A stretch of 64,000 bases of DNA from CALBPI01 sp038531945 (GTDB taxonomy: Bacteria; Pseudomonadota; Gammaproteobacteria; Steroidobacterales; Woeseiaceae), in assembly GCA_038531945.1 (NCBI GenBank), contig JBCBBH010000004.1, positions 285,031 through 349,030 of the forward strand. The letters are read 5' to 3'. The translations under genes were made by a program, and so were the position numbers. This document shows positions 17,023-25,852 of this stretch, one piece after another. Below the pieces are notes generated by a model that was not told where the DNA came from, made no database searches, and worked only from the letters and a program-made list of their open reading frames with translations. Numbering within the stretch: the first letter of the stretch is position 1; each line of letters opens with the position of its first letter.

Positions 17023-18057
17023 ATGGCCGCTGCCGCTGAATACCTGCGCTACACTGAAATTGAACCCCCGTCGCCTGGAGAAAGCGTCCAGCTCGCTGAA
17101 CAGTTGCAATGGGTCCGCATGCCGCTACCGTTTATGCTCGGCCATATCAATCTGTGGATGCTGGGAAAACCGGACGCGACTACGATCGTCGACACCGGAC
17201 TGAACGGCGACGAAACACAATCTCTTTGGCGAAAGCTCCTTTCTGATCGAACGTTAGAGTCGGTGGTCATTACGCATATGCACCCCGACCATGTCGGGAG
17301 CGCCGGCTGGCTTGTCGAACACTACAACGTGCCGCTCTACATGTCGCGCGCCGAGTACCTGATGTGTCGAGTGCTTGTCGCCGACACAGGTCGACCTGCT
17401 CCGGAGGCTGGCGTTGAGTTCTATCGGCGCGCGGGATTCGATGAGACGGCGCTTCAGCGCTACCGCGACAAGTTTGGCATTTTTGGTAAAGCGGTCTACT
17501 CCATGCCCGATGCCTATCGCCGAATTTATGGTGGTGATCGCTTCACCTTCGGCGATACCGAGTGGCTCGCCGTCGAAACCAGCGGCCATTGCCCCGAACA
17601 CATTTCGTTTTTTGACGAAGACAGAAATCTGTTCATCGCAGGTGACCAATTGTTGCCAACCATTTCTTCGAACGTCAGTGTCTGGCCGACGGAACCTGAA
17701 GCCGACCCCTTAGGACACTGGATCCGCAGTTGTCGCAAGCTAATCGATCTTTTGGACGACGATACGCTGGTCTTACCGTCGCATGGCAAGCCGTTTAAAG
17801 GCGCGCCTGAACGCTTGCAGGCGCTGATCGACGAACACGACGAGAATCTAAACGGGCTCCAGACACTCTGTCAGTCGCCCAAACGCGTCATAGACACTTT
17901 TGAACTGTTGTTCCGCAGTCGAATCAACGAAGGCAATCTGATCATGGCGACCGGCGAAGCCAGAGCCCATCTGAACTACCTTGTCGATCGAGATGTGTTG
18001 GCGGTTTCACGTGATGACAATGGCGTCGACTGGTTCGAGACGCGGTCTGCAAACTGA
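17023..18057 (+). CDS. MBL-fold metallo-hydrolase
   Basis: The 344-residue metallo-beta-lactamase-fold protein has the metal motif THMHPDH (HxHxDH), a later SGHCPEH histidine, a GDQLLP aspartate and a final LPSHGKPF histidine. The C-terminal helical extension after residue 260 is as in LACTB2/GloB-like hydrolases. Substrates in this group are thioesters or lactones; the neighbours suggest an acyl thioester, which is inference. ATG 17023 is chosen because the earlier frame would overlap the divergent synthetase start. It is followed four bases later by the FAD oxidoreductase region. Confidence 0.82.
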   Translation: MAAAAEYLRYTEIEPPSPGESVQLAEQLQWVRMPLPFMLGHINLWMLGKPDATTIVDTGLNGDETQSLWRKLLSDRTLESVVITHMHPDHVGSAGWLVEHYNVPLYMSRAEYLMCRVLVADTGRPAPEAGVEFYRRAGFDETALQRYRDKFGIFGKAVYSMPDAYRRIYGGDRFTFGDTEWLAVETSGHCPEHISFFDEDRNLFIAGDQLLPTISSNVSVWPTEPEADPLGHWIRSCRKLIDLLDDDTLVLPSHGKPFKGAPERLQALIDEHDENLNGLQTLCQSPKRVIDTFELLFRSRINEGNLIMATGEARAHLNYLVDRDVLAVSRDDNGVDWFETRSAN

Positions 18058-18078
18058 CACTTGCTCGACGAGCAAACC

Positions 18079-19092
18079 ATGCAGAACGATGCAAACGCCG
18101 ATCTGATCATTGCAGGCTTTGGCATCGCGGGCGCGACGTTGGCGCTGGCACTGGATGACCTGGGCCTCAGTCTGGCGATTTACGACGCCGACCTCGATGG
18201 GTCATCCAGCCAGGTCGCTGCAGGACTGATCACACCGGTCACCGGGAAAAAACTCAAGCCACAACCGCACTTCGAAACGCTCCGTCAATCTGCCGTCGAG
18301 ATGTATCGATCTCTGGAGGACCAAACGGGTTCAGACTTTCTGTATGAGTCTCCAGCGCTCCGATTGCTCACTGCCGAAAAAGAGCAAGCAGTGTGGGAGC
18401 GAGAGCGTGAACCGTTATCGAAATGGCTAAGTCCCTCAATCTCCAGTGGATGGTCCGGTGTGCGTTGGGAGGGAACACCGCTGCAAATGTCTATGGCAGC
18501 GCGTTTGGACACCCGTAAATTCCTCCATGCGGCCCGGCGCTTCCTGGCACCCAGACATGCTTTTTTTAGGGAACCCGTCGACTCAACTGACGCACCCGTC
18601 GCTTGGTGCTGTGGGTTTCATGAGAGTAAAGCGACTCGCGTCGACACGCTGGAATGGCGTCCGGCTAAGGGAGAAATTCTGCAAGTCAAAATTCCTGATG
18701 GGCGTCTGCCAGGCACCGTGCACGCGCGGGGAATGTGGGTCACCCCGACTGGAGGTAGAGAAGCGTTAGCCGGTGCAACCTACAGTTGGGATGCGCTCGA
18801 CGGTAAACCCACATCCACAGCGCGCGACGCTCTGGTCGAGAAGCTATTACAAATTCTGGAGGCTCCCTTCGAAGTCGTAGGACACGAGGCCGGTGTTCGC
18901 CCGATTGTGTCAGGCCGTAAGCCGATAATCGGATCCATCAGCGACGGCGGCCAACAATGGTTATTCAACGGCCTGGGTTCGAAAGGCGCTTTGTTCGCAC
19001 CAACTATGGCGCGACTGCTCGCCGAACATATCGTCAACGGCGCCGCGATTCCGGCGGACTATGATTGGGCCGTAAGGCGCGACACGCAATGA
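18079..19092 (+). CDS. FAD-dependent oxidoreductase (DAO family), MnmC1-like
   Basis: The 337-residue protein has an N-terminal dinucleotide motif (AGFGIAGATLA), an acidic residue ending the second strand (YDAD), SSSQVAAGLITPVTG, and the DAO C-terminal GVRPIVSGRKPIIG and FNGLGSKGALFAP elements. It resembles the FAD domain of MnmC, which removes the carboxymethyl group from cmnm5U34 in tRNA. The next gene, overlapping by four bases (ATGA), is an MnmM/YtqB-like methyltransferase, the other activity required. The two would thus form a split MnmC equivalent. The family is firm; the tRNA role is inferred from the pairing. Confidence 0.75.
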   Translation: MQNDANADLIIAGFGIAGATLALALDDLGLSLAIYDADLDGSSSQVAAGLITPVTGKKLKPQPHFETLRQSAVEMYRSLEDQTGSDFLYESPALRLLTAEKEQAVWEREREPLSKWLSPSISSGWSGVRWEGTPLQMSMAARLDTRKFLHAARRFLAPRHAFFREPVDSTDAPVAWCCGFHESKATRVDTLEWRPAKGEILQVKIPDGRLPGTVHARGMWVTPTGGREALAGATYSWDALDGKPTSTARDALVEKLLQILEAPFEVVGHEAGVRPIVSGRKPIIGSISDGGQQWLFNGLGSKGALFAPTMARLLAEHIVNGAAIPADYDWAVRRDTQ

Positions 19093-19640
19093 AACTGACC
19101 ACGACCGCGCATCACGCGGGGCAACGACATGTCTCCAGGGGCAGCGTCACTATCGACGCCACAGCGGGCAACGGTCACGACACTCTGTTTCTTGCACAAT
19201 GTGTCGGGCCGACCGGCCAGGTGTTTGCTTTCGATCCACAAGAACGCGCGATCGCGAGCACGCAGTGGCGTATCGACGACGCCGGAGTCTCCGAACGAGT
19301 CACGCTGTTGCAAGCGTCCCACGCGACAATGGCTGACTCGCTGGCCGCACAATGCATCGGCAAGGTCAGTGTCATCATGTTCAATCTAGGGTACTTGCCC
19401 GGAGGCGACAAAACGCTGACAACGCAACTTGAGTCGACGCTGGTCGCACTCGAGGCCTGCACGCCGCTCCTCAGCGAGACCGGCGTGCTTAGTATCATGG
19501 CATACCGCGGCCACACCGAGGGCATCGCCGAGTTCGCCGGCGTCTCTGACTGGGTTAACGCGCAGCAAGGCCGCTTCGTCGTTCTAGACCACCAGGAAAG
19601 CCCGAACGCCGGGCCTGCCTGGTGGTTGTTGTCCCGCTAA
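19089..19640 (+). CDS. SAM-dependent methyltransferase, MnmM/YtqB-like
   Basis: The 183-residue class I methyltransferase has the SAM motif DATAGNGHDTLFLA and the very characteristic FNLGYLPGGDK of the family once called putative rRNA methylase (YtqB). YtqB of Bacillus subtilis is the MnmM enzyme that methylates nm5U34 in tRNA. The ATG overlaps the upstream FAD oxidoreductase stop as ATGA. The length is typical for the family. The gene ends four bases inside the convergent acyl-CoA dehydrogenase stop region. The tRNA role is inferred by family and context. Confidence 0.85.
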   Translation: MKLTTTAHHAGQRHVSRGSVTIDATAGNGHDTLFLAQCVGPTGQVFAFDPQERAIASTQWRIDDAGVSERVTLLQASHATMADSLAAQCIGKVSVIMFNLGYLPGGDKTLTTQLESTLVALEACTPLLSETGVLSIMAYRGHTEGIAEFAGVSDWVNAQQGRFVVLDHQESPNAGPAWWLLSR

Positions 19641-20830
19641 GCAGCGTCTTGCTGCTTCTTGTCGACACTTCGGGGTTTCTTTGCCCGCGGATCAAGCCCG
19701 ATTGAGCGCGCAATAATTTCGCGCATGATTTCAGAGGATCCGGCATAGATACGTGAAATACGTGCATCGGTGTACATACGGGAGATCTTGTACTCGTCCA
19801 TGTAGCCAGCTCCGCCGTGTAACTGAACACAGGCATCCATCACCCGGCCTTCTAGTTCACTGCCGTACAGTTTGATCTGCGCAGCCAACTCTGCCGTCAG
19901 CTGACCTTTGTTGTGCTCTTCCACGCAACGATCCAGAAAGACCTGAGCCAGATCGATTTCGGTGCGCATATCCGCCATCTTGAATCGGGTGTTCTGGAAG
20001 TCCGCAATCGCCTGACCGAACGCTTTGCGTTCCTTGATAAACTCCATCGTGATGTCGAAAGCGTGCTGAGCTGCGGCGACGTAGCCCGCCGCGCCGAGCA
20101 ACCGCTCCTCGGCGAGGAACTGCATCAGATAATAGAATCCGCGGGTTGGATCGCCGAGCACATTCTCTTTGGGAATCTTGACGTCGTTGAAAAACAACTC
20201 GGCGGTATCCTGCGCACTCAAACCCATCTTCTTGAGGTTGCGCCCACGCTCAAACCCCTCCATGCCACGTTCAACCACGAACAACCCAAGCCCGTGCGAG
20301 GAGTCCGGCACGGTGCGCGCGGCGACGAGTACGAGGTCTGCGTTGATCCCATTCGAGATGTAAGTCTTGGAGCCGTTCAACACCCAGTGATCACCGGCAT
20401 CAACTGCGCGGGTTTTCATGCCCGCGACATCGCTTCCGGCGCCCGGCTCTGTCATGGCAATGGCGAGGATACTCTCCCCGGACACGCACTTTGGCAACCA
20501 GCGCATCTTCTGCTCATCCGTACCAAGCTCGCCGATATACGGTGCAACCAACCGCGAGTGCAGTGTCATGAAAAATCCGGGGTCGCCATGCTTGGTCAAC
20601 TCTTCGATGACGACCTGTTCGTACCGAAAATCGTCGACACCGGCGCCACCATATTTCTCGTCTGCCCACATCAGCAGCAGCCCTTGCTCACCCGCCTTTC
20701 TGAAAGCCTCGCGATCCACAATGCCATCTTCACGCCATTGCTCAGTGTGCGGACCGATTTCATTGATCATGAACTGCCTGACAGCATCACGAAACATCTC
20801 GTGGTCTTCGGTGTAACAGTTACGTTCCAT
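19637..20830 (-). CDS. Acyl-CoA dehydrogenase, long-chain-like
   Basis: The 397-residue acyl-CoA dehydrogenase has the FAD motifs AMTEPGAGSD and YISNGI. The C-terminal segment reads RIYAGSSEIMREIIARSIG, so Ala replaces the catalytic Glu of short/medium-chain enzymes, while LAEERLLGA carries a Glu where the long-chain (LCAD/IVD) group has its base. It oxidises an acyl-CoA to the enoyl-CoA and passes electrons to ETF. It is the last gene of the thiolase-FadB-crotonase operon. The chain length is a family-based guess. Confidence 0.9.
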   Translation of the reverse strand: MERNCYTEDHEMFRDAVRQFMINEIGPHTEQWREDGIVDREAFRKAGEQGLLLMWADEKYGGAGVDDFRYEQVVIEELTKHGDPGFFMTLHSRLVAPYIGELGTDEQKMRWLPKCVSGESILAIAMTEPGAGSDVAGMKTRAVDAGDHWVLNGSKTYISNGINADLVLVAARTVPDSSHGLGLFVVERGMEGFERGRNLKKMGLSAQDTAELFFNDVKIPKENVLGDPTRGFYYLMQFLAEERLLGAAGYVAAAQHAFDITMEFIKERKAFGQAIADFQNTRFKMADMRTEIDLAQVFLDRCVEEHNKGQLTAELAAQIKLYGSELEGRVMDACVQLHGGAGYMDEYKISRMYTDARISRIYAGSSEIMREIIARSIGLDPRAKKPRSVDKKQQDAA

Positions 20831-20878
20831 AATTTTTCCCCGTCATTGCCTGCTCCGCGAGTTAGTCTGCGGGCAGCG

Positions 20879-21664
20879 TTAACTACCTTTAAAGATCGCT
20901 TTGCGCTTTTCAAAAAAAGCCGCAACCCCTTCGACGTTATCGTCAGACCCAACCAATGCGGTCTGAATCTCCGCCTCCAGGTCGAATGTCGAGCCCCAGC
21001 TTCCCGCCTCTGCATGCCGCATCGCGCGCTTGGTGGCCTTGATCGAAAGTGGCGCACGTTCGGCGAGAGCGGCCGCCCACGATTGCGCTTCCGATAGCAC
21101 CGTATCGTCCGCAACGACGCGGTTCACCAATCCCCAATCCAAACAACGTTTTGCATCGACACGTTCGGCCTCGATCGCAAGCTGAAACGCGCGCTTATAA
21201 CCCAGTGTCTTTTGCAAAAACCAATTAGCCCCACCATCGGGTACCAACGAAATCGTCGAAAACGGTGCGAGCAAAAACGCGCTCTCACCCATGACCGCGA
21301 GATCTGCTGCAAGCGCGAACGACATGCCGATCCCGGCCGCCGCACCATTGACCGCGGCGATCACCGGCTTCGGCATACTGACAATCTCATTGAATGCAGG
21401 CCGATACTCCCGCTGCAATTGCGCTTCGACCGTCTTGTCCTCTGGGAATCCCGCCGTCAGATCGGCGCCCGCAGAAAATGCTCTACCCTCACCCGTCAAC
21501 ACGACTGCGCGAACTTCATTGTCGCTAGACGCCTGGCTGAGTGCATCCGTCAACGACGCACGGAGCTCCTGGTTGAAGCTATTCATCGCCTCCGGTCGAT
21601 TCAAAGTGACTGTCGCCACTGCGCCCTCGACCGCATACCGCACTACCGGAGTCTCACTGCCCAT
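20879..21664 (-). CDS. Enoyl-CoA hydratase/isomerase, PaaG-like
   Basis: The 261-residue crotonase has NGAAAGIGMSFALAAD for the oxyanion hole, but the two hydratase glutamates are not in place. The second site reads ISLVPDGGANWFL with an Asp, as in PaaG-type and other delta3-delta2 isomerases. It is therefore more likely an enoyl-CoA isomerase than a hydratase. The ATG at 21664 begins the conserved fold; the longer frame adds 53 residues that overlap the FadB-like gene. It sits 10 bases after that gene in the same operon. Confidence 0.85.
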   Translation of the reverse strand: MGSETPVVRYAVEGAVATVTLNRPEAMNSFNQELRASLTDALSQASSDNEVRAVVLTGEGRAFSAGADLTAGFPEDKTVEAQLQREYRPAFNEIVSMPKPVIAAVNGAAAGIGMSFALAADLAVMGESAFLLAPFSTISLVPDGGANWFLQKTLGYKRAFQLAIEAERVDAKRCLDWGLVNRVVADDTVLSEAQSWAAALAERAPLSIKATKRAMRHAEAGSWGSTFDLEAEIQTALVGSDDNVEGVAAFFEKRKAIFKGS

Positions 21665-21674
21665 ATCGCCCACG

Positions 21675-23846
21675 CTAGGCCGCCGTCCGCGCCTGAGCAG
21701 GCTGCTCGGCATAGAATCCGCGGCCTTCCTTGGCCTGCTGACGCAGACTATCGGGCACCGCAAAGCGCTCCCCGTAAGCGCTGGCCATCCGGTCGCATTC
21801 GTCGACAAAGGCCTGCAATCCAACCGTTTCGATCAGGGATAACGTGCCACCGGTGTACGGCGGGAAACCCCAACCGAGTATCGAACCGATATCCCCATCC
21901 GCTGGGTGTGTCAGCACGCCCTCATCCAGGCACCGGACAGTATCCAGGGCTTGCACGTACAACAACCGTTTACGCACTTCGTCAGGCGATGGTTGCGGAT
22001 CGACGTGCGGATAGACTTCCTGCAATCCAGCCCACAAGTGTTTTTTGCCACCCTCAGGGTACTCATAAAAGCCCGCGCCGAACCGCTTACCCTTACGATC
22101 GAGTTCTTCAACAAAACGCTCGATGACAGGCGCTGCGGTGTTGGGCTTGTACGCATCGCCGAGTGCCGCCGCGGTGGCCTTGGCGACGTGGTAGCCCAAC
22201 TCGAGGGTCACTTCATCCATAACTGCCAGCGGTCCGACCGCCATGCCGGCGTGCTTTGCGACGTTCTCGATCAGCGCCGGGTTAATGCCCTCCGCCAGCA
22301 TCGTCATGCCTTCGTTCGTATAGGTGCCGAAGACACGCGACGTGTAGAAGCCACGGCTGTCGTTGACCACGATCGGCGTTTTGCGAATCTGTTGGATGTA
22401 GTCAAGCGCTACTGCGGTAGCACGATCACCCGTCTTCTCTCCGAGAATCACTTCGACCAGCGGCATCTTGTCGACCGGTGAGAAAAAGTGAATACCGATG
22501 AACTGCTCTGGCCGCGAGGATGCTTCCGCCAGGCCGGTGATCGGCAGCGTCGATGTATTCGACGCAAAGATTGCATCCGACGGAATGACCGCTTCCGTTT
22601 TTTGTGTCACGTCGGCTTTGATGCCCTTGTCCTCGAACACGGCCTCAATCACCAGCTCGCAACCCTCAAGCTTGACGTAGTCATCAGTAGTGATAATACG
22701 CTCGAGGATAGCCTCCGCCTGTTCGGGCTTCATCTTGCCCCGATCGATCCGTTTTTGCAGAAGTGCTCGGGAATAGTCCTTGCCTTTTTCTGCAGCGTCG
22801 CGATCCCGGTCCAGCAAGATCACTCGCATCCCCGCATATGCGGAGACGTAGGCAATTCCCGCACCCATCATCCCGGCACCGAGCATACCCAGTTTCGTAA
22901 CTTCGGTTTTCTCGACACCTTTCGGGCGTCGCACGAGCTTGTCTGCGGCGCCCTTGTTGATAAACAGCGTACGCGTCATGTTTCGCGATACCGGATCCAT
23001 CAGCAGCGTGACAAAGTACTTCGATTCGATGTCCAGGCCGGCATCGATGGGAAGAACTGTGCCCTCATAAACGCACGACATGATCGCGATAGGTGCAGGG
23101 TAGTTGTGGTTCGTTTCCTTCGCGATCAGCGCGCTACCCACCATCAGGGTCTGGATCGACCCCGGATGCATCAATCCCGCGCCGCCCGGCACCTTGAAAC
23201 CTTTCTTGTCCCACGGTTGAACCGCGTCACCAGACTCAAGAATCCACTGCTTTGCAGCAGAAACGCAATCCTCCGGCGCAACCACCGCATGCACAATGCC
23301 CTGTTCGAGCGCCGCTTTTGGCTTAAGATGCTTGCCCTGTGTCATGAGTTGCAAAGCTGGCTGTTGCCCGATCAATCGCGGCAGGCGTTGAGTGCCGCCG
23401 CCGCCCGGTAGCAAGCCGACCTGCACTTCCGGCAAACCGAGCACGGACTTCGGGTTATCAGCTGCCACGCGGTAGTGGCATGCCAGACAGATTTCCAGAC
23501 CACCACCCAAAGCTGTACCGTTGATCGCCGCCGCGACTGGCTTGCCGCAGGTTTCGAGTCGACGCAGGATTTGTTGGAACGTCCGAGCGTATTCGTATTT
23601 TTCCGCCGCGGAACGTCCATCCTCGAACGCGTTTACCATCGACATCAAGTCGGCACCCGCAACGAACGACGATTTTCCAGACGTAATAACCGCGCCCTTG
23701 ATCGTATCGTCACTCGAGATCCGGTCGATGCTCTCGCTGAGGTCAGACTGCAGCTCGGGCGTCAGAACGTTCATGGAACGCTCAGCGACGTCGATCGTCA
23801 GTAACGCTATGCCGTCACTGTCTACTTCAAAATGAATCGTTTTCAT
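21675..23846 (-). CDS. Bifunctional enoyl-CoA hydratase / 3-hydroxyacyl-CoA dehydrogenase (FadB/FadJ family)
   Basis: The 723-residue fusion is the alpha subunit of the fatty-acid oxidation complex. The crotonase half keeps both catalytic glutamates, Glu118 in GGGLEICL and Glu140 in LPEVQVGLLPGGGGT. The dehydrogenase half begins with KLGMLGAGMMGAGIAYVSA for NAD and has the GIHFFSPVDKMPLVE catalytic His-Glu region and a duplicated C-terminal domain. The start at 23846 is where the conserved fold begins. It lies 26 bases after the thiolase gene, its beta-subunit partner. Confidence 0.93.
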   Translation of the reverse strand: MKTIHFEVDSDGIALLTIDVAERSMNVLTPELQSDLSESIDRISSDDTIKGAVITSGKSSFVAGADLMSMVNAFEDGRSAAEKYEYARTFQQILRRLETCGKPVAAAINGTALGGGLEICLACHYRVAADNPKSVLGLPEVQVGLLPGGGGTQRLPRLIGQQPALQLMTQGKHLKPKAALEQGIVHAVVAPEDCVSAAKQWILESGDAVQPWDKKGFKVPGGAGLMHPGSIQTLMVGSALIAKETNHNYPAPIAIMSCVYEGTVLPIDAGLDIESKYFVTLLMDPVSRNMTRTLFINKGAADKLVRRPKGVEKTEVTKLGMLGAGMMGAGIAYVSAYAGMRVILLDRDRDAAEKGKDYSRALLQKRIDRGKMKPEQAEAILERIITTDDYVKLEGCELVIEAVFEDKGIKADVTQKTEAVIPSDAIFASNTSTLPITGLAEASSRPEQFIGIHFFSPVDKMPLVEVILGEKTGDRATAVALDYIQQIRKTPIVVNDSRGFYTSRVFGTYTNEGMTMLAEGINPALIENVAKHAGMAVGPLAVMDEVTLELGYHVAKATAAALGDAYKPNTAAPVIERFVEELDRKGKRFGAGFYEYPEGGKKHLWAGLQEVYPHVDPQPSPDEVRKRLLYVQALDTVRCLDEGVLTHPADGDIGSILGWGFPPYTGGTLSLIETVGLQAFVDECDRMASAYGERFAVPDSLRQQAKEGRGFYAEQPAQARTAA

Positions 23847-23872
23847 ATCGTTGTCCTCAAGTCGCAGCGCGA

Positions 23873-25081
23873 TTAGATACGTTCGATGATCGTGGCGGTA
23901 CCCATGCCACCGCCGACGCACAAATTGATCAAAGCGGTCGATTGATCACGACGCTCGAGCTCGTCCAGAACGGTGCCAAAAATCATGGCTCCGGTGGCAC
24001 CCAGTGGATGACCCATTGCGATCGCGCCACCGTTCACGTTGATCCGGTCATGGTCTACATCGAGCTGCTGCATGAACAAAAGTACGACTGACGCAAACGC
24101 CTCGTTCAGCTCGAATAAATCAATATCGTTGGCCGTCATACCGCAACGCTTTAACACCTTCTCAGCCGACGGTGCCGGCCCCGTCAACATGATCGTCGGC
24201 TCCGTCCCGATCGACGCAAAACCGCGAATGCGAGCACGCGGTTTTAGACCCAGTGCTTCGCCAATGTCCTTGTTGCCGATCAACACGCCCGCAGCGCCAT
24301 CTACGATACCGCTTGAATTGCCGCCCGTATGCACATGATGGATCGCCTCAACCTCGGGGTAGCGCTGTAGTGCGACCGCATCGAACCCAGCCTGCTCACC
24401 CGGAATGACAAACGCGGGGTTGAGGTTGGCAAGGTCGTCTGTAGTGGTACCTGGACGCATGTGTTCATCGTGGTCGAGCACGGTCATGCCCAATCGATCG
24501 ACGACCGGGATCACCGAGTTCTTGAAGTAGCCTTGCTCCCAGGCATTGGCTGCGCGCGCCTGACTTTCGACCGCATAGCTATCGACGTCGTCGCGGGAAA
24601 AGCCGTACTTCGATGCGATCAAATCGGCACTGATGCCTTGCGGTGCAAAGTACGTGTCATACGCGACACGCGGGTCTGCTGCCATCGCGCCGGAGTCCGA
24701 TCCCATAGGAACGCGCGACATACACTCAACGCCACCGCCGATCGCGAGATCCGATTGGCCCGCCATAATCTGAGATGCCGCGGTATTGATCGCTTCCAGA
24801 CCCGAGGCGCAAAACCGATTCAGTTGTTTGCCCGGAACATTCTGGGCGTAGCCTGCGGTCAAAACACTGACGCGCGCGATATTGGCACCCTGCTCACCGA
24901 CCGGCGATACACAGCCGAGTACGACGTCGTCCAGATAGCTGGTATCGAGTTCGTTGCGATCACGCAGCGAAGCCAGCATCTGCGAGGTCAGCTCAACCGG
25001 CGTGATGGGATGCAGTGAACCGCTGGCCTTGCCGCGGCCTCTCGGTGTACGTACGTGGTCATAGACAAAGGCATCAGCCAT
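23873..25081 (-). CDS. Acetyl-CoA acyltransferase (thiolase)
   Basis: The 402-residue thiolase has the nucleophilic Cys in QLNRFCASGLEAIN, the His in GGAIAMGHPLGATGA and the second Cys in LCVGGGMG. It cleaves 3-ketoacyl-CoA with CoA to acetyl-CoA and a shortened acyl-CoA, working with the FadB-like protein encoded next. The ATG at 25081 has an AGGAGA site six bases before it. A TetR gene precedes it by 20 bases, so repressor and enzymes are likely one transcript. Confidence 0.93.
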   Translation of the reverse strand: MADAFVYDHVRTPRGRGKASGSLHPITPVELTSQMLASLRDRNELDTSYLDDVVLGCVSPVGEQGANIARVSVLTAGYAQNVPGKQLNRFCASGLEAINTAASQIMAGQSDLAIGGGVECMSRVPMGSDSGAMAADPRVAYDTYFAPQGISADLIASKYGFSRDDVDSYAVESQARAANAWEQGYFKNSVIPVVDRLGMTVLDHDEHMRPGTTTDDLANLNPAFVIPGEQAGFDAVALQRYPEVEAIHHVHTGGNSSGIVDGAAGVLIGNKDIGEALGLKPRARIRGFASIGTEPTIMLTGPAPSAEKVLKRCGMTANDIDLFELNEAFASVVLLFMQQLDVDHDRINVNGGAIAMGHPLGATGAMIFGTVLDELERRDQSTALINLCVGGGMGTATIIERI

Positions 25082-25101
25082 GGAAAGTCTCCTGTCGGTG
25101 A

Positions 25102-25761
25102 TCAAGCCGCCAGCCGCTCGCGCAGCGTGCGAATGAAATCTTCATGAATCCGGGTGAAATTGATGTCCCCCGGGTTGAGTAACCAGATGTAAGTCAAGCC
25201 TGCGATGTGCGCGACGTATTGCGCTGCTACCGCTCTCGAATCGACGTCCGCGCGAATGTGTCCCGCTGCACGACCGTCCTCGACCCAACGCTCCGCGTCA
25301 GCGACCTGGCGCGAAAACGCTTGCTTCGCCAGTCCCCGCACATCAGAGTTTGGTCCCGCCCCGCCATAATACAGGATGTGCAAAACGCGGATTTCCTGTG
25401 GGAACCGATTAACGAACTCGTGGAACGCGGTAGCGGCGCCACACAACGCGTCGATTCCACTGGCATCGCCGACCGCAGCTTGAAGGAACTCGGACCAGTG
25501 GCGTTGGATCGTGCTGGAAACTTCCTGGAAAAGTCCGGCTTTTGAGCCGAACCGGTAGGTTGCGAGCCCTCTGCTATAGCCGGCGCGTTCGCCGATGGCC
25601 GCAAGCGTTGTACCGTCCATGCCCCGCTCGAGAATCAAGGTCATTGCGGCTTCCAGCAGCGCCTTGTCCGAGGCTGCGACGCGTTCAGCTTGTGTTTTAG
25701 GGGTTGAGGTCGAGTCCTCAACAGCCAGCTTTCGGGAGGTCAACGAATGCTCACATACCAT
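25102..25761 (-). CDS. TetR-family transcriptional regulator
   Basis: The 219-residue regulator has an N-terminal helix-turn-helix (TTLAAIGERAGYSRGLATYRF, residues about 50-70) and a helical ligand domain with TYIWLLNPGDIN. It heads the beta-oxidation operon and is divergent from a P450. The start at 25761 is chosen from the domain boundary; the longer frame covers the P450 start. A palindrome at 25795-25809 in the divergent region is its likely operator, with an acyl-CoA as probable inducer. These regulatory statements are inference from layout. Confidence 0.87.
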   Translation of the reverse strand: MVCEHSLTSRKLAVEDSTSTPKTQAERVAASDKALLEAAMTLILERGMDGTTLAAIGERAGYSRGLATYRFGSKAGLFQEVSSTIQRHWSEFLQAAVGDASGIDALCGAATAFHEFVNRFPQEIRVLHILYYGGAGPNSDVRGLAKQAFSRQVADAERWVEDGRAAGHIRADVDSRAVAAQYVAHIAGLTYIWLLNPGDINFTRIHEDFIRTLRERLAA

Positions 25762-25794
25762 GCAATTCTGTCGGCTATGCTGAACCGACGGATA

Positions 25795-25809
25795 CTTGTT
25801 GTCAACAAG
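25795..25809. promoter_or_regulatory. Candidate TetR operator
   Basis: CTTGTTG-T-CAACAAG is a perfect 7-bp inverted repeat with a one-base centre in the 91-base region between the TetR gene and the divergent P450. It overlaps TTGTTG at 25796-25801, which lies 17 bases from TAAAAT at 25819-25824, a plausible P450 promoter. Binding there would block that promoter. Confidence 0.5.
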
Positions 25810-25852
25810 CAAGTGGCTTAAAATCAACCCGAGTCGGCTTCCTGGAGTGACC

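Noticed and set aside
19913..21097. 394-codon plus-strand open frame opposite the acyl-CoA dehydrogenase
   Set aside because: It spans two unrelated real genes on the other strand and has the composition of an antisense frame.
22488..23411. 307-codon plus-strand open frame opposite the FadB-like gene
   Set aside because: Antisense shadow without motifs.
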